DNA from: Pachypanchax playfairii
Taxonomy: Eukaryota; Chordata; Actinopteri; Cyprinodontiformes; Aplocheilidae
Assembly (NCBI GenBank): GCA_006937955.1
Contig: SSNP01000145.1
Span: 187,308-251,307 of the forward strand
Length of the DNA: 64,000 bases
Reading direction: 5' to 3'
The notes under the pieces are model-generated. The model was not told the DNA's origin. It saw only the letters and a list, made by a program, of their open reading frames with translations, and did not search any database. The translations under genes and the position numbers were made by a program. Position 1 is the first letter of the stretch. Every line of letters begins with the position of its first letter. This document shows positions 1 to 12,400 of this stretch, piece after piece.

Positions 1-649
1 TTCATTAATGATATGTGGGTCTCCCTGGCTGACTTCGCTCTGATTGGCTACAACCATTGCCCGCAGCAAGCCTTTCTTCTCGGCTCCGTCAACAGTCCAG
101 TAACACGGCGAGTGGACGTTTACAACCGTATATGTTCGAGCCTGAAACGTCTTCTGAGGAAGACGGAGGGGTGAACACATAAAACTCAACTAATCACATG
201 AGCGAATAAACAGTGCTGTCAGATGTTATCAATGAAAATAGATTCACAATATGGTATGATAAACCTGTTGCTCACGGACATTGTTGCTAGAGCGGCTATC
301 ACATGCTAGCATCATGAACTCTTCAGACCACGAACAAACGTTTATCAGGCAAGGCAGCATTTTATTAAATAAATAAACTTACAGGTATTGACGATGTGGT
401 CGCCTCCCTCAGGGTTGGTAAAGAATTTTTAATTAAAATCAGTTTCTTTGACAATCCCAACTTGAATTCACCCAAGTTATGGAAGCAGTCCTCCGTGAAG
501 TGAGCTGAACATATTTTCTAATTGAGGTTATAACTGCGTGGCACTTCTCCATAAATGAACTTCAGCCACTCTTCTCTAGTTTTTTCATCCTTCGAGAGTG
601 AGTGTAAACTTCCAGCATGGGTTGAGCATCCTTGGACACAACAGGTCCC
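1..649. other. No gene recognised; probable repeat DNA
   Basis: No exon of myo18a or other coding was found. The start (CTCTGATTGGCTACAACCATTG-like) has the look of a dispersed fish repeat, possibly the left half of the element ending at 959. Confidence 0.4.
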
Positions 650-959
650 CGTTTGCGTAGTCATCTCTTCTCAAGAGCAGCAGCACAAGCTAGCGCAACG
701 CAGCTACCGGTGTATGGACTGGGGGTGGGGGGTTGGACTGTTTACTTCACTGTGCACTTTTATTGGACGAAATACGTAGGATGAAATGCCACGTAGGAAA
801 AAATGGTGCTTTCCGATTCAACCGTTTTTTAAATATGAAACAAAGCGGACCGCCCACAAACGGGAACTTTGATACTCGCTTTGGACATTCACACGGCCTC
901 ATCAGTGCACAACACATCAAAAAAACCTCAAAAAAGTGCATTTTGATGTCATAACCCCT
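650..959. mobile_element. TTAA-type repeat, copy 1, right end
   Basis: The right end GATGTCATAACCCCT is followed by TTAA (960-963). The body 650-959 is the reverse complement of 48544-48825, including ACAAAGCGGACCGCCC-like and CACACGGCCTCATCAGTGCA sequences. The left end was not identified. Confidence 0.75.
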
Positions 960-1377
960 TTAAACTGCGATTTTCAAATTTAGCTTCTTTTAGCCATTCT
1001 TCCGCACCTGGACACTTGCGTTTCTCTACTGCTCCTGCTGCTTCCCCTGACCTCTGCCTGTTCCTGCTTGGTGTCTGTGTTCTGTGTTTCTCTCCGCAAG
1101 CTGTACAAATCGGAAAATGGATCTGGTTTTGTGGTTTTTTAAAATTTAAGGCTCAAAAAGGGGGAGCCCTCATGCCCGGAGTCGACCCTTCTGGCCGGGT
1201 TTACCTTGGATTCCTGGGGCAAATGGAAGATGGTATGCCTGTCTGTTTTAGTTGTAGAAGATGTGAAGGATGTATACATATTTGGATTACTGATTGTGGG
1301 ATACCTGCTGATTGACAGATCAACAAATTCTAAAGTTGTGGAACACGTGGGCCTTATCTGGCAACACTAAGACTAAA

Positions 1378-1599
1378 ATGTTTGGGGTTCTGGACCGCAA
1401 ACTGGATGCAGTTTTGGTGCAGTACCACCAACAGCAGGCTGCGAATCTTGAACAGGACCGGGAGGTTCAGGAACGCGACCGCAAACTGGCTGATGGGGTT
1501 CTGGAGCTGAGCCGCAAACTGGGTGAGCTGCTGGATCTCACTGAAAGGCTCAGGGCCACCTTGGAGAATTTGCAGGTTCGGCTTGGAGTGAAGAAGTGA
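1378..1599 (+). CDS. Small coiled-coil open frame, unknown
   Basis: From ATG at 1378: MFGVLDRKLDAVLVQYHQQQ, AANLEQDREVQERDRKLADG, then VLELSRKLGELLDLTERLRA. Heptad-like Leu and charged residues suggest a coiled coil, and the phrase RKLxxxLxELSRKLGELLDL repeats loosely. I do not recognise it; it could be a piece of a retroelement ORF1 or chance. Confidence 0.25.
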   Translation: MFGVLDRKLDAVLVQYHQQQAANLEQDREVQERDRKLADGVLELSRKLGELLDLTERLRATLENLQVRLGVKK

Positions 1600-1792
1600 T
1601 TGATTGGCGGCTGTTTAAGTGATTTAGTTCAATTTGGCTGTTTTGGATTTTTCTACTCAACTGTTGAATTCCTCAGCTCTGCCCTAATCTTTCTATCTCA
1701 TTTCAGCTGGGCCTTCAAGGCCAACACTCAAATCTCCTGGAACATCTTGCGATGGGATACACAGCCCCCCACCTGTCCTTCAGATGCCTTAA

Positions 1793-1960
1793 AGGGATAG
1801 TTCGGTATTTTTCACATGAATCTGTATGGCATCACCGTCTGCAGTCTCGTGCAGACACACTGACTTACCCCCGACAGCGTCCTGTGAGCCGAGTTTTCGT
1901 CCAGTTTTGGTCAAAGCGAAAGTAGTCGGTTAGTAGTGGCTCCTATCTGTTTCTGGTTCT
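1793..1960 (+). mobile_element. TTAA-type MITE, left end only
   Basis: TTAA (1789-1792) followed by AGGGATAGTTCGGTATTTTT, a recurrent fish MITE end. The other end was not found; the sequence loses recognisable character near 1960. Confidence 0.5.
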
Positions 1961-2029
1961 TACATATAAGTTTGTGTATGTGTATGTATATGTAACTTAT
2001 GTGCTCTCATGTTGGCGCTGCACAGCTCA

Positions 2030-2095
2030 GATCATCTTAAATCTAACGTGTTACACGAGGGATCAATAAAGTATTATTTAATCTAATATAATTCA
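2030..2095 (+). mobile_element. Possible LINE 3' tail
   Basis: ACGAGGGATCAATAAAGTAT with a short T/A-rich continuation resembles the tail of fish LINEs that end in GGGATxAATAAAGTA. Too short to classify. Confidence 0.35.
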
Positions 2096-3342
2096 GTGAA
2101 ATAATTCAGCTCCTCCTTAAACATCTTTGGCAGACTTAAGGTAATCAATTCAGCTAATTTAAAATCTTTCAGCTACATTTAGCTAATTTAGCTTCAGCAG
2201 AATAATTAAGTTAATTTAAGCTTTTTTTATCTGAATTATCTCATTCAGTACATTCATTCAGCTGCATTTAACTCATTTCTTTCAGCTCTCTAGTTTATAA
2301 GAATGTCCTGGTTCAGACAGGCAGCAGCTACAGTAACTACATTACACCACACACAAATTGACTCTGAGGTCATGGTTGTTAACTGGAATGCTCCCTTCAG
2401 GTTGGCAGTGAGTCTTTGCATCATATGGAGGAGTTTAAAGGTTGAATATGGAACACGAACAGCACAGTGACATCCAGTGCGCGGATGCCGCAGCCACAAC
2501 ATCAGAACAAGGCCTTACAACACCCGCGTGTGCTCCGATGCAGCGAAAATTACTCACACAAACCCAATCTGGCCCCCTATCCTCTCTGGTCGCTCCTCCC
2601 CAAGAAAGACAACGAAACCCCAACACTCCGAAACAGCTGCTCGACCACCCATTTCAAATGAACGGGTCATTAACAGGCCTCTGCAGGACTTGCTAAAATG
2701 CAGTGGATCTGAATCAGGTATGATGAAGCAGGGAAACATCTTAAACATGCAAGGTGGTGGCCATTATGCAAATAAACCAACCGAACTGTCTCATTCCAAA
2801 ACAACCGGTCAAACTGTTTGTTGCTTACTCGCTGTTGATATAGTTTTTGAGACAGTTCGATTCAATTGCTCTGTTTACGGGAACTGCCACAAGTTAGTTA
2901 GAAAATGAGTAACAGAAAAGTAGAGAACCAGTTAATTTAAAAACTTCATAGTGGGCTAACTTTTTTTTTCCCATTTCCCCTCTGTGAAGATCTGTTTTGT
3001 TATTGTTATATTTTGAGATATAAGATATTTTCCAAACACACTGTGTTTGATTAAGAATTTTTTTGATCTGCTACTAGTGGTATAGAATATTGTATAATGG
3101 CTGTAACATGAAAAGTGAAGCTGAACAAAAATAAATAATTTGGCAAATTGCAACTTTACAGCTATGAGTTTGAGTTAGGGTTAGAAGGAAGTTGGGTGTA
3201 GCTTAGTTTCTTTTTTAATTCATTTTTATTCAATATTAAATACTGAATAAACCTGAAGACAAAATAACTCTGCAGTACATATAAACAATATAAAGATGAA
3301 CTGATATCAATGATCTTGGTGTGTGTGATGTGACCCACTTAC

Positions 3343-3429
3343 CAAAGCCTGGGTGGAGGCTTGATCGATAGCTGCTACAGACAGGGAGGAACTGGTATCT
3401 ACATCATCTAAAACAACCTCTATGTTTTC
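3343..3429 (-). CDS. myo18a: myo18a coding exon 13 (last one in window)
   Basis: 87 nt, 29 codons (838-866), phase 0 at both ends: [20 protein letters not shown] then IDQASTQAL. It matches MYO18A just after the relay helix (YKEDNIEL...VAAVDQAS). The acceptor is TGCATTTAG and the donor GTAAGT. The exon is too short to stand out as an open frame. It is separated from exon 12 by 6.6 kb. I found no following exon in 1-3342. Confidence 0.9.
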
Positions 3430-6400
3430 CTAAATGCAGGAGGGATACGGTTCAGGTTAGTCAACTACAGCACATTTACAATCAAAGGAACAGTTGATCA
3501 CTTAGGACAGCCTTAGATAAATAATTTTAGGAAAATCAAAGAAAGGAAAGTGGGATTTGGATTTGCATATTTGGATAGTGACTTTAAAAAGTGTATCTGA
3601 CGTGATTTTTATGTTATTTTACTACTACTACTTCATATCAATCAATATTACATTTGTGTCCTGTGGACACTTTCCATATAAACATGTAGGCTCAGATTTC
3701 CAGTAATAAAGTCTCAAATGTGCAGTTTTTCAGAATATCACTGCAAAATTTCAAAGAAGGTTCATTTACTGGAAGTGATGAAACAGGAATGCGAGATGTG
3801 AACAAAGTGATTTGCTATGACAGAAAATGGAGAATCAGAATCTGTGGTTTCTGAATGTTTGTCTCGTTCTGAATGAGAAATAAACTCAGGAAAGGAGACA
3901 ATGTGAGAGAACCAGTTTTGATGCTCACAGCCGAATATATTTGACCTGAAATCAGTTCCACAGGCTTCAGGTTCTGCTGATCAGACACAGTCTCAGTGTC
4001 ATCGTGGATGTAAACAAATGTTACAGATAAACAGTCAGATCAGGGCAGAAGAAGGAGCAAAAGAGACAAAAATCCAGCAGAAATTTCTCCTGGAATTACT
4101 TATGTCTGATCCTGACGTGAGTGACTCGGTGGAACTGAGTGTTTCTCTTTCTGATTATGTGAGTTAATGTTGATGACTCATCGAGAGGCATTGAGCATTT
4201 TAATAGCCCCCCATCTTAGTGCCTGTAGGTTGGGGTTCACCCCGGTGGATGAGAGGGTAGCCTATTGTTTGTGCTTAAGCACCAAACAGTAGGGTCCTTG
4301 GAGAGAGTGCTGGAGAGCGCTCCCTTCTGGGGACGCCTTCATTCTACTGGGAGGCTTCAACGATCAAATGGGCAATGACAGTGAGACCTGGAGAGGTGTG
4401 ATTGGGAGGAACCTCCCCAATCTGAACTTGAGCAGTGGCTTGCTGTTGGACTTCTGTGCTCATCATGGATTGTCCATAACAAAGACCATGTTCAGACATA
4501 AAGGTGTTCACATGTGCACTTGGCACCAGGACACCTTAGGTTGCAGTTAGATGACCAACTTTGTTGTCAATTCATCAGATCTGCAACCGCATGTGTTGGA
4601 CACTCAGGTGGAGGAGCTGTCAACTGATCACTACCTGGTGGTGAGTTGGCACCGATAGTGAGGGAGGACACCGGTCAGACCTGGCAGGCCCAAATGTACT
4701 GTGAGGGCTTGCTTGGATTGGATGGCAGAGTCCCTTGTCAAAACTTAAACTCACATCTCCAAATATGTCTGGGGAGAGGCGGAGGACATTGAGTCTAAGT
4801 GGACCATGTTTTGTGCCTCCATTGTTGAGGCGGCTAACCACAGTTGTGGCCGAAAGGTTGTTGGTGCCTGTCGTGGCGGCAACCCTCGAAGCTGCTGTTG
4901 GACACCTGCGGTGAGGGATGCTGTCAAGCTGAAGAAGGAGTCCTATCCGGCCTTTCTGGCTTGTGGGACTCCAGAGGTAGCTGATAGTTATCAGCATTCC
5001 AAGTAGAACATAGCCCGTGTGGTTGCCAAGGCAAAAACTTGGACATGGGAGGAGTTCGGTGAGGCCATGGAAAAAGACTTCCATATAGCTTCAAGGAGAT
5101 TCTGGTCCACCATCCGACATCTCAGAAGGGGTAAACAGTGCACCATAAAGCCACTGACCACAACTTGTAATGTTGCGAATCGGTGGGCGGAGTACTTCAA
5201 AAACCTCGGCAATCCCACTGACACGTCTTCCAGCGAGGAAGCTATGTTTGAGGACTCTGCAGGGGGATCCTCAATCTCTGGTGCTATAGTCACTGAGGTG
5301 GTTGAAAAGCTTCTTGGTGGTGAAGCCCTGGGGGTGGATGAGATTTGCCCTGGGTTTCTCAAGGCTTTGGATGTTGTGGGGTCTTCATGGTTGACACACC
5401 TCTGCAGCATTGCATAGACATCAGGGGTAGTTCCTCTGGATTGAAAGACTGGGGTGGTGGTCCCCCTCTTCAAAAAGGGGAAACCATAGGGTGTGCTTCA
5501 ACTATAGGGGGATCACACTCCTAAGCCTCCCTAGGAAGGTCTATTTGGGGATTCTGGAGAGGAGGGTCTGTCGGTTAGTCAAGGCTCAGATTTAAGAGGA
5601 GCATTGTGGTTTTCGTCCTGGCTGTGGAACACTGGACCAGCTCTACACCCTCAGCAGAGTCTGGCAGGGATCATGGGAGTTCGTCCAACCAGTCTACATG
5701 TGTTTTGTGGATTTGGAGAAGGCGTTCAACCGTGTTCCTCAGGAATTCCTGTGGGGGGTGTTCTGGGGGTACGGTGTACCAGGCCCTTTAATACAGGCTG
5801 TTAGATCCCTGTACAACTAGTGTCAGAGTTTGGTCCGCATTGCTGGCATTAAGTCAAACTTGTTTCCGGTGAGGGTTGGACTCCGCCAAGGTTGTCCTTT
5901 GTCACCAATTCTGTTCATAACCTTTATGGACAGAATTTTTAGGTGCAGCCGAGGTGTTGAGGGGATTTAGTTTGGGGGCCATTTGCGCCTTTGCTCTTTA
6001 CAGATGATGTGGTCCTGTTGCCTGCGTTGGACAGTGATCTACAGCTTTCACTGGGGTGATTTGCAAACAAGTGCAAAGCTGCCGGGATGAAGATCAGTAC
6101 CTCAAATTCTGAGACCATGATCTTGAGCCAAAAAATGGTAGAGTGTCCATTTCGGGATGAGGTCCTTCCTCAAGTGAAGGAGTTTTAAGTACCTCTGGGT
6201 TTTGTTCATGAATGAGGGTAAACTGGAGCGTGACATTGACAGGCGGATTGGTGCAGCTTCAGCCGTGATGCTGGTGCTGTACCGGTCTGTCGTGGTGAAG
6301 AGGGAGCTGAGCCAGACAGCAAAGCTCTCGATTTACCAGTCAATCTATTTTCCTACCCTCATCTATGGTCACAAGCTTAGTGTAGTGACCAAAAGAAAGA

Positions 6401-9400
6401 GACTGCGGATAGAAACGACCAAAATACGTTTTCTCCACAGGGTGTCTGGGCTATCCCTTAGAGATAGGGTGAGAAGCTCGGTCATCCGGGAGGGACTCAG
6501 AGTAGAGCCGCTGCTCTGCCGCATCGAGAAGAGGCAGTTGAGGTGGCTCGGGCATTGGATCAGGATACCTCCCGGATTTCTCCCTGGTGAGGTGTTCTGG
6601 GCACGTCCCACAGGAAGGAGGCCCAAGGAAAGACCTAGGACACGCTGGAGGGACAATGTTTCTCGGCTGTCCTGTAAACGCCTCAGGATTGCCCCGGAAA
6701 AGCTGGCCGATGTGGCTAGGTAGAGGGATGTCTGGGCTTCCCTGCTTAGGCTGCTACCCCTGTGATCCAGTCCTGGATAAGCGGGGGAAAATAGATGGAT
6801 GGAATGGCACAGATGAATCTTTCCATGGATCAAACTCCAACCCAATGACTCAGAACATTGGTTTGGTCCTCATGATGTCTTTTATTTCTGTGTGAGTGAT
6901 TTCATAATTCTCTGGATGGGATATAGGGAAATACATTAACTCATTCAGTGCCAGCCACTTTCAGATTTCATATCCCCCTCAGTGCCAGAGATATTTAGCA
7001 TTTTTACTGATTTTTACGGAATATTTTCTCCTATGACTGTGAATTCTGAAACCATCAGCACAAAATGTAGTCTTTCTTCTTTCAAAAGCAAAAAAAAAAT
7101 GTTTCATCCTCTGTTATTCAGTAATCTGTAGTACAAAATTGGAACTTTTATGAAAATTATGAATAAACTCCACCACCTTCTCAATTCCATAAATTTCATA
7201 CTAGTTTGTAATAACTCTCTCTGAACAACCAGATCGCGTCACAGCCGTTTCACAGGCTCTAAATCTCTTCCTCATTTACCGTCTGTCTCTTCCTGAGTGT
7301 CTGGCTCCTCCCCCGCTGCACATGGCTTATAACACCGTAAATAATAAGTGATCTCACCCAGAGAAGTGCACCACTGCCCTCTCCTGGATCATATGACTAA
7401 GTAAAGCCTGTAATGAGTTCAAATTCAGCAAGCAGCTGCCCCAGAATGCTTTGCAGGATTTAAGCCAATAAAAGCTGTAGAGATGTCAAGACGTCTATGG
7501 CACTGAGCGTTCGGATTTAGTTTGACGTCTATAGACGTCGATGGCACTGAATGAGTTAATGAAGCAGTGTTGCTGCAACCATTTGCTATACAGCGTTTTA
7601 CCATTTTATCAATGAAAACAAGCTCACAAATGCTTTTCAATGTCCATGTAAGATGTAAACAAAGAGCTACATTCCTGAGTTTCATCACTTCCTGTTTCAA
7701 ACTAAGACTGAAGCTCATAGAAACATTCATACCTGCCTTATAAGAGTCAAACACACAAATCTGCACCTTGTTTCATTAAACAAAGTTATAATGTTTCTAA
7801 ATGTTTTACTGAGACCTGAGTGTTACACAAACACTTTAAACTGTGTTTCCAAAACTTCTGAGTTTTTTATTTCTGGAACGTTAAATTTAGAATAAGAATT
7901 AATTACTGGACAGGAATACTTTTCAAAAGAGCTGCATTCTCTTATAACAGACTGTTAGAAAGATACTTAAAGGGGCCCTGCCACAAAAAACGTTTTTCTG
8001 TGTTTTCTGTTGAATATTTTAGCTCCATGGGTTTCTGGTTTCATACTGGGTGTGAAAATTGCAAAGTAACTTCTCTTTTTGTTTTTTCACTTAAAGAGCA
8101 ACTCACCCCCTCTAAATTATCTTCCTGCCTTCTAACTGCTATTTTAAAAAATGCTGAAGAATGCGTCACTTTAAGAGGCGGGCCTAGAGCTGTGATTGAT
8201 GTGTAGAACTTCTCCGTGTTTGCTACAGTGTGACTCTGCCGTGTTGTAGACTTGTAACCCGACCATGATGAGAATATAACGTCTATAAATTACATCAACA
8301 CAATCACAACCACGGCAGAAAAGTCTTTGCCCCGGTTTAATTATTCTTTTAATGATATTAGTTATTTGCTATGTCGTAGTTTTCAGAGTAGTTTACCGAT
8401 TGATTGTTTTTAGCCATAATGCTAAAGCTACTACCGTTTTGCTGACATGGGTCTGAGTAAATGTCTGAATAAAAATATAACGTCTATAAATCACATCCAC
8501 ACAATCACTGCCGTAAAGTCTTTGACCAGATTTTACTGATATTAGTTACTCTGTTTGTCGTAGTTTTCAGCCAGTTGCTCTAAATCCCTGTGTAAAGCTC
8601 TTTGGTGAGAAGCTGGAGACAACGGGCGGGCGGGGGCGAGTGTGTCTGTCTGAGAGATGGTTTTATACTCCAGGGGGCGTGTCTTAGAGACGATGCTGAC
8701 GTAGGCATGTACCGCTTTCAGCCCATCACAAAATTCAAATGCAGTAGCCACCTTTCAACCCTAAGAGGGCAGCACTAAGAGGTTTTTAGACCAAAAAGTG
8801 TGGAATTTAACAAGTTTACATGTAAATATAAAATGTCAGTCTTAATGAGGAATTGATTTATGATTTATGATAGCGGTTTGGGAGTTTATCTCTACAAAAA
8901 AAAAAAAAAATGATACACTTGATGTATCAGCGTCGGAATTAAACTGGACTCCAAACAGTCCGCCTCCTTATATTGTTTCCTTCTCTTTGAATTCTTGCTT
9001 GTATGTTCTCTCAATGTAAGTCACTTTGGATAAAAGCGTCTGCTAAATGACAGTAGTAGTAGTAGTAGTAAATGTCAAAAAATGCCCAGAAATGGAAAGA
9101 TTGCATTGGTAAAGACCCACTAATACAGTTTATCAGCAGAAAAAAGCTGTTTTGAGGGTGAGTTGCTCTTTAAACAAGATGCAGGAATCAGGCGAGTTTG
9201 AAAATCTGTGACGTCACACTGATTTTGCTCATTAGTATTCATCAGCTCGCGCAGTTGAGACCATGCCTGCAAAGTTTGTGCAGTTGTTCAGTAGCAAACA
9301 TGGTGGACCATCAGCGTTGTTGTGCAATGCTCCAGCTGCACTTACACAATACACAAATTGTCCCAGATTTTTGGGACAAATGGTTTCAGTTTATTTTTGG

Positions 9401-12400
9401 AGAGACTCTCAGAACTTAAAGTGAACTCAGCAGCTGGATCTGAGGGGGGCTCTGCCATTCTGCATCCGCAGGCACCTCCTCCCACTCATAATCCCCGTCC
9501 AGAGCGGTGCTGGTCTCAAAATTACAGTTTCATCTCTGCTGATCTTGTTCAGAAATCTCCCATAACTTGGCTTTATACAGAATGTTTTTAGGTATGTTAC
9601 TCGGAAAGTTGTAGCGCTGCTGCACATGCACGGCTTTGGAGGAAACAGGAAGCTGTGCTCTCATTGGCTAGCTGTTAGCCAATCTGAGTCCAGCGAATTA
9701 GCTTAATGAATATTAATGAGTACAAACCTGAATCAAGCAGTCAGATTACCCTGATACCCTGATCTTGAATGGCTGGAGATTAGTTTTTCTTAAAGTTTTT
9801 TTAAAAATAAAATATTTCAGATTACAGGTTAATACTTCAGAAATAACCACAAAATCATGAAATGTGTGTGACAGGGCACCTTTAAAACAGTATGTGTTTT
9901 GTGAAAACCACAGATTAATTTGCTGGCAGTAATAAATTACAATATGGCATCACAACACATGTCTTATTAGAAGATCATGTATGATGATGTTGCATGTTAA
10001 CAGTGTAAGGCTTTTTCATGACACAGTGTCTCCTCAGGTGCACCTCCTTGTATCTCTCCAGCTCCTGAACAAAAGTGCGTTCATGGAATAATGTCTGCAG
10101 CCTCTCCTGAGTGTAGTTGTGGCAGAGTTCTTCAAATGTAGCTCCCCGGTGCTGTTGAGCCAGGTGTGGGTTCTGGAAACCTGGCGTGTCCACAATCAGC
10201 AGCGAGCACAAAGAGTGCTGACTGGACTTAAGAGCCCTGAAAAACACAAATGTGTCAAGATGATTTGGTGAAATAAGGCACATTCTCAGTGAGAAGAAGC
10301 AGACACTTACATATCACACTGATTTCCTGTTCTTCATCTGTGACTATTTAAAGTCTGTGTCCATTTCCTAGACAAGACATTCCTGCCTACATTTCTTTTT
10401 AAAATCTGCCTTTTTTTCTCTTTATTTTATTCTAAATGATTGTAAAAACAAACAAAACAGACATTAATGTCTGTTCAAATCTTTGGGGGGATTCGTCAAT
10501 TCCAACATCTTGCCATCAATCAGTTTGAAATAATCTCATAATACATTTCGTGAGCTGTTTAATTATATATGGATTTACAGAATCAAGCTCCAACCATCTT
10601 TTTCCTGTGTGAAGTCAGAAGACATAATGTATAACTTGTGAAACATATGCATAACTTACTTTCGAATTTATATTCCATTATTACTGATACTTCTTTTTGC
10701 TTTTTAGCCATTTGTTTTGCTTATTATATAATACAACATATGTATTTAGCTCTAGATCCTGGCATTCACTGCAGGAGGCAAAAGAAAGAATTTAACTGTA
10801 TAAGGAAGCAGTGTACATATGGTGTTAAACTTAATTTAAATGATCTGGATAGGGCCTGTGCCATGGGCAAATTTAAGAGGGTGTTTCACAAAACTGTCAA
10901 CTTTATTTGAATAAAACTGAAGACCAAGTTCCACATTACAGGAAAGTCAGAGCGATGACTGTCCTTCACCATCAACCAAAAACCACATCATCTGGCTTAT
11001 GACAAAAGCATCCCACAGCAGTATGTAACCAAGATGTAGTGCAACTTGAGGAGGAGGGGCCAAGCTGGTAACCAACTTGAGGAGGAGGGGCCAAGCTGTT
11101 GTGGCTGAGTATGGTTCATTCATTGTGCTGAGGTAATAGCAGGAAAAGCTGTTTGTCATTGGCAGTTTATTTTCATGAGTACAGCTCACACTTTCAACTC
11201 TGCTGCTCCACCCACAAATGCAGTTTTCTTATAACCATGACTCCATATAAGGGCAAATAAACAGTCTTTCTAAGTGTATTAGGATTAACTCATTGGCTTC
11301 CAGCCATTATCTTAATGAAATAGCGTTACAATATGGTCAAAAGCTCCAAAAGGTTGATTTTGCATGATATAAGACCTTTAAAGGATTTTAAATCTCTTCT
11401 AAAGGATTGGAAAAAAAGAACTTTGGGAAAGTGTTGCTGTTTTTGGTCTTGACATTTTTTTTACTCTATCCAATTATGTAGCTGTAGAGAGAAGAATTTG
11501 ACAGGTAGGACATGTGTGTCTATTAATGTTGATGAAAAAGGTGAAGAGAGTTTTTACCTGTTAATGAGGGAGATGACCACAGTGAAAAGCTCAGAGTACA
11601 GTCCTGATGCCATGGCTTCCAAACACTCCAGAGCTGTGAATTTACAGCCTGAAGACAGAAGAGACCACAGGTTGGAGATCAGCTGTCTGTACTGCATACC
11701 TGAGTGCAGCTGCTTTAAAGGGACTATAAGGAAGTTTTAAATTGTTGTGATTGCGATTGCCCCGTCAGGTAAAATGCGTAACTGAAGCCTTAATGGTAAG
11801 CTTGTGCATGAGGCATGCATGCTACAAGTGTTCAGAAACAACAGCTGAGTCAGTCCTGTACTGGACAATTTAAAGGTTTGCAGGCATGACTTCGACTGAG
11901 GTAATAAATGTGACGTAAGATATTTAGACCAAATCAGCTGTGAGCACGTCAGACAAGCAGCCTAAAAAAATGTTTCTACTATGGTAAATATGTGTAAACT
12001 CAACCTCAATCAACTTTTCATGGACTCAGATAAGTGTTTGACCCACACGCTGAACTCAGGCTCCAACTCATATTGCCCTGAGTTTGATCATCGTTGAAAA
12101 TAAAATCAATATTAACAACTTTGAAATCTGAGCAGGCAGATGCAGGCAAAGAGAAAGGTTCGGATGATGCCGCCGGGTTTCACAGAGCTCGGGGGGGGGG
12201 GGGACACACAGGAGGAGATACAGAGGCATCGAGGGTAATCCTGGGGACAGCACAGGAATCAGGACACGAAACACACCGGAGAAAACAATCTTACTGTAAG
12301 CACGAGAGAGAACAGGATCTGGATAGACTGTTACCATCCGACAGCTCCTGAAGAAACTCTTCTCCACCCGCGCAGCTAAATGAGCAACAGGTGTAATCAA

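Larger units (their letters stand above)
960..3342. other. Intergenic/intronic, short open frames only
   Basis: Beyond the possible coiled-coil frame, MITE end and LINE tail, I see nothing firm. It should lie in the myo18a intron after exon 13, since the next motor exon was not found here. Confidence 0.5.
7971..9881. mobile_element. Outer TTAA-flanked MITE with nested elements
   Basis: TTAA at 7967-7970 and 9882-9885. The ends are AGGGGCCCTGCCAC (left) and, reverse complemented, AGGTGCCCTGTCAC (right), 12 of 14 matching. The interior holds a second TTAA element (8095-9169) and an L2 end (8897-9070). The right part, reverse complemented, matches repeats at 47063 and 48871. No transposase was recognised. 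In the exon 12-13 intron. Confidence 0.7.

Noticed and set aside
2477..2908. 143-codon frame
   Set aside because: No recognisable domain, overlaps other frames, atypical composition, no start context or splice logic.
4620..5473. Minus-strand frames of 154 and 160 codons
   Set aside because: They are antisense to recognisable LINE coding on the plus strand.
6369..6845. 158-codon minus-strand frame
   Set aside because: Antisense shadow of the LINE C-terminal frame at 6202-6723.
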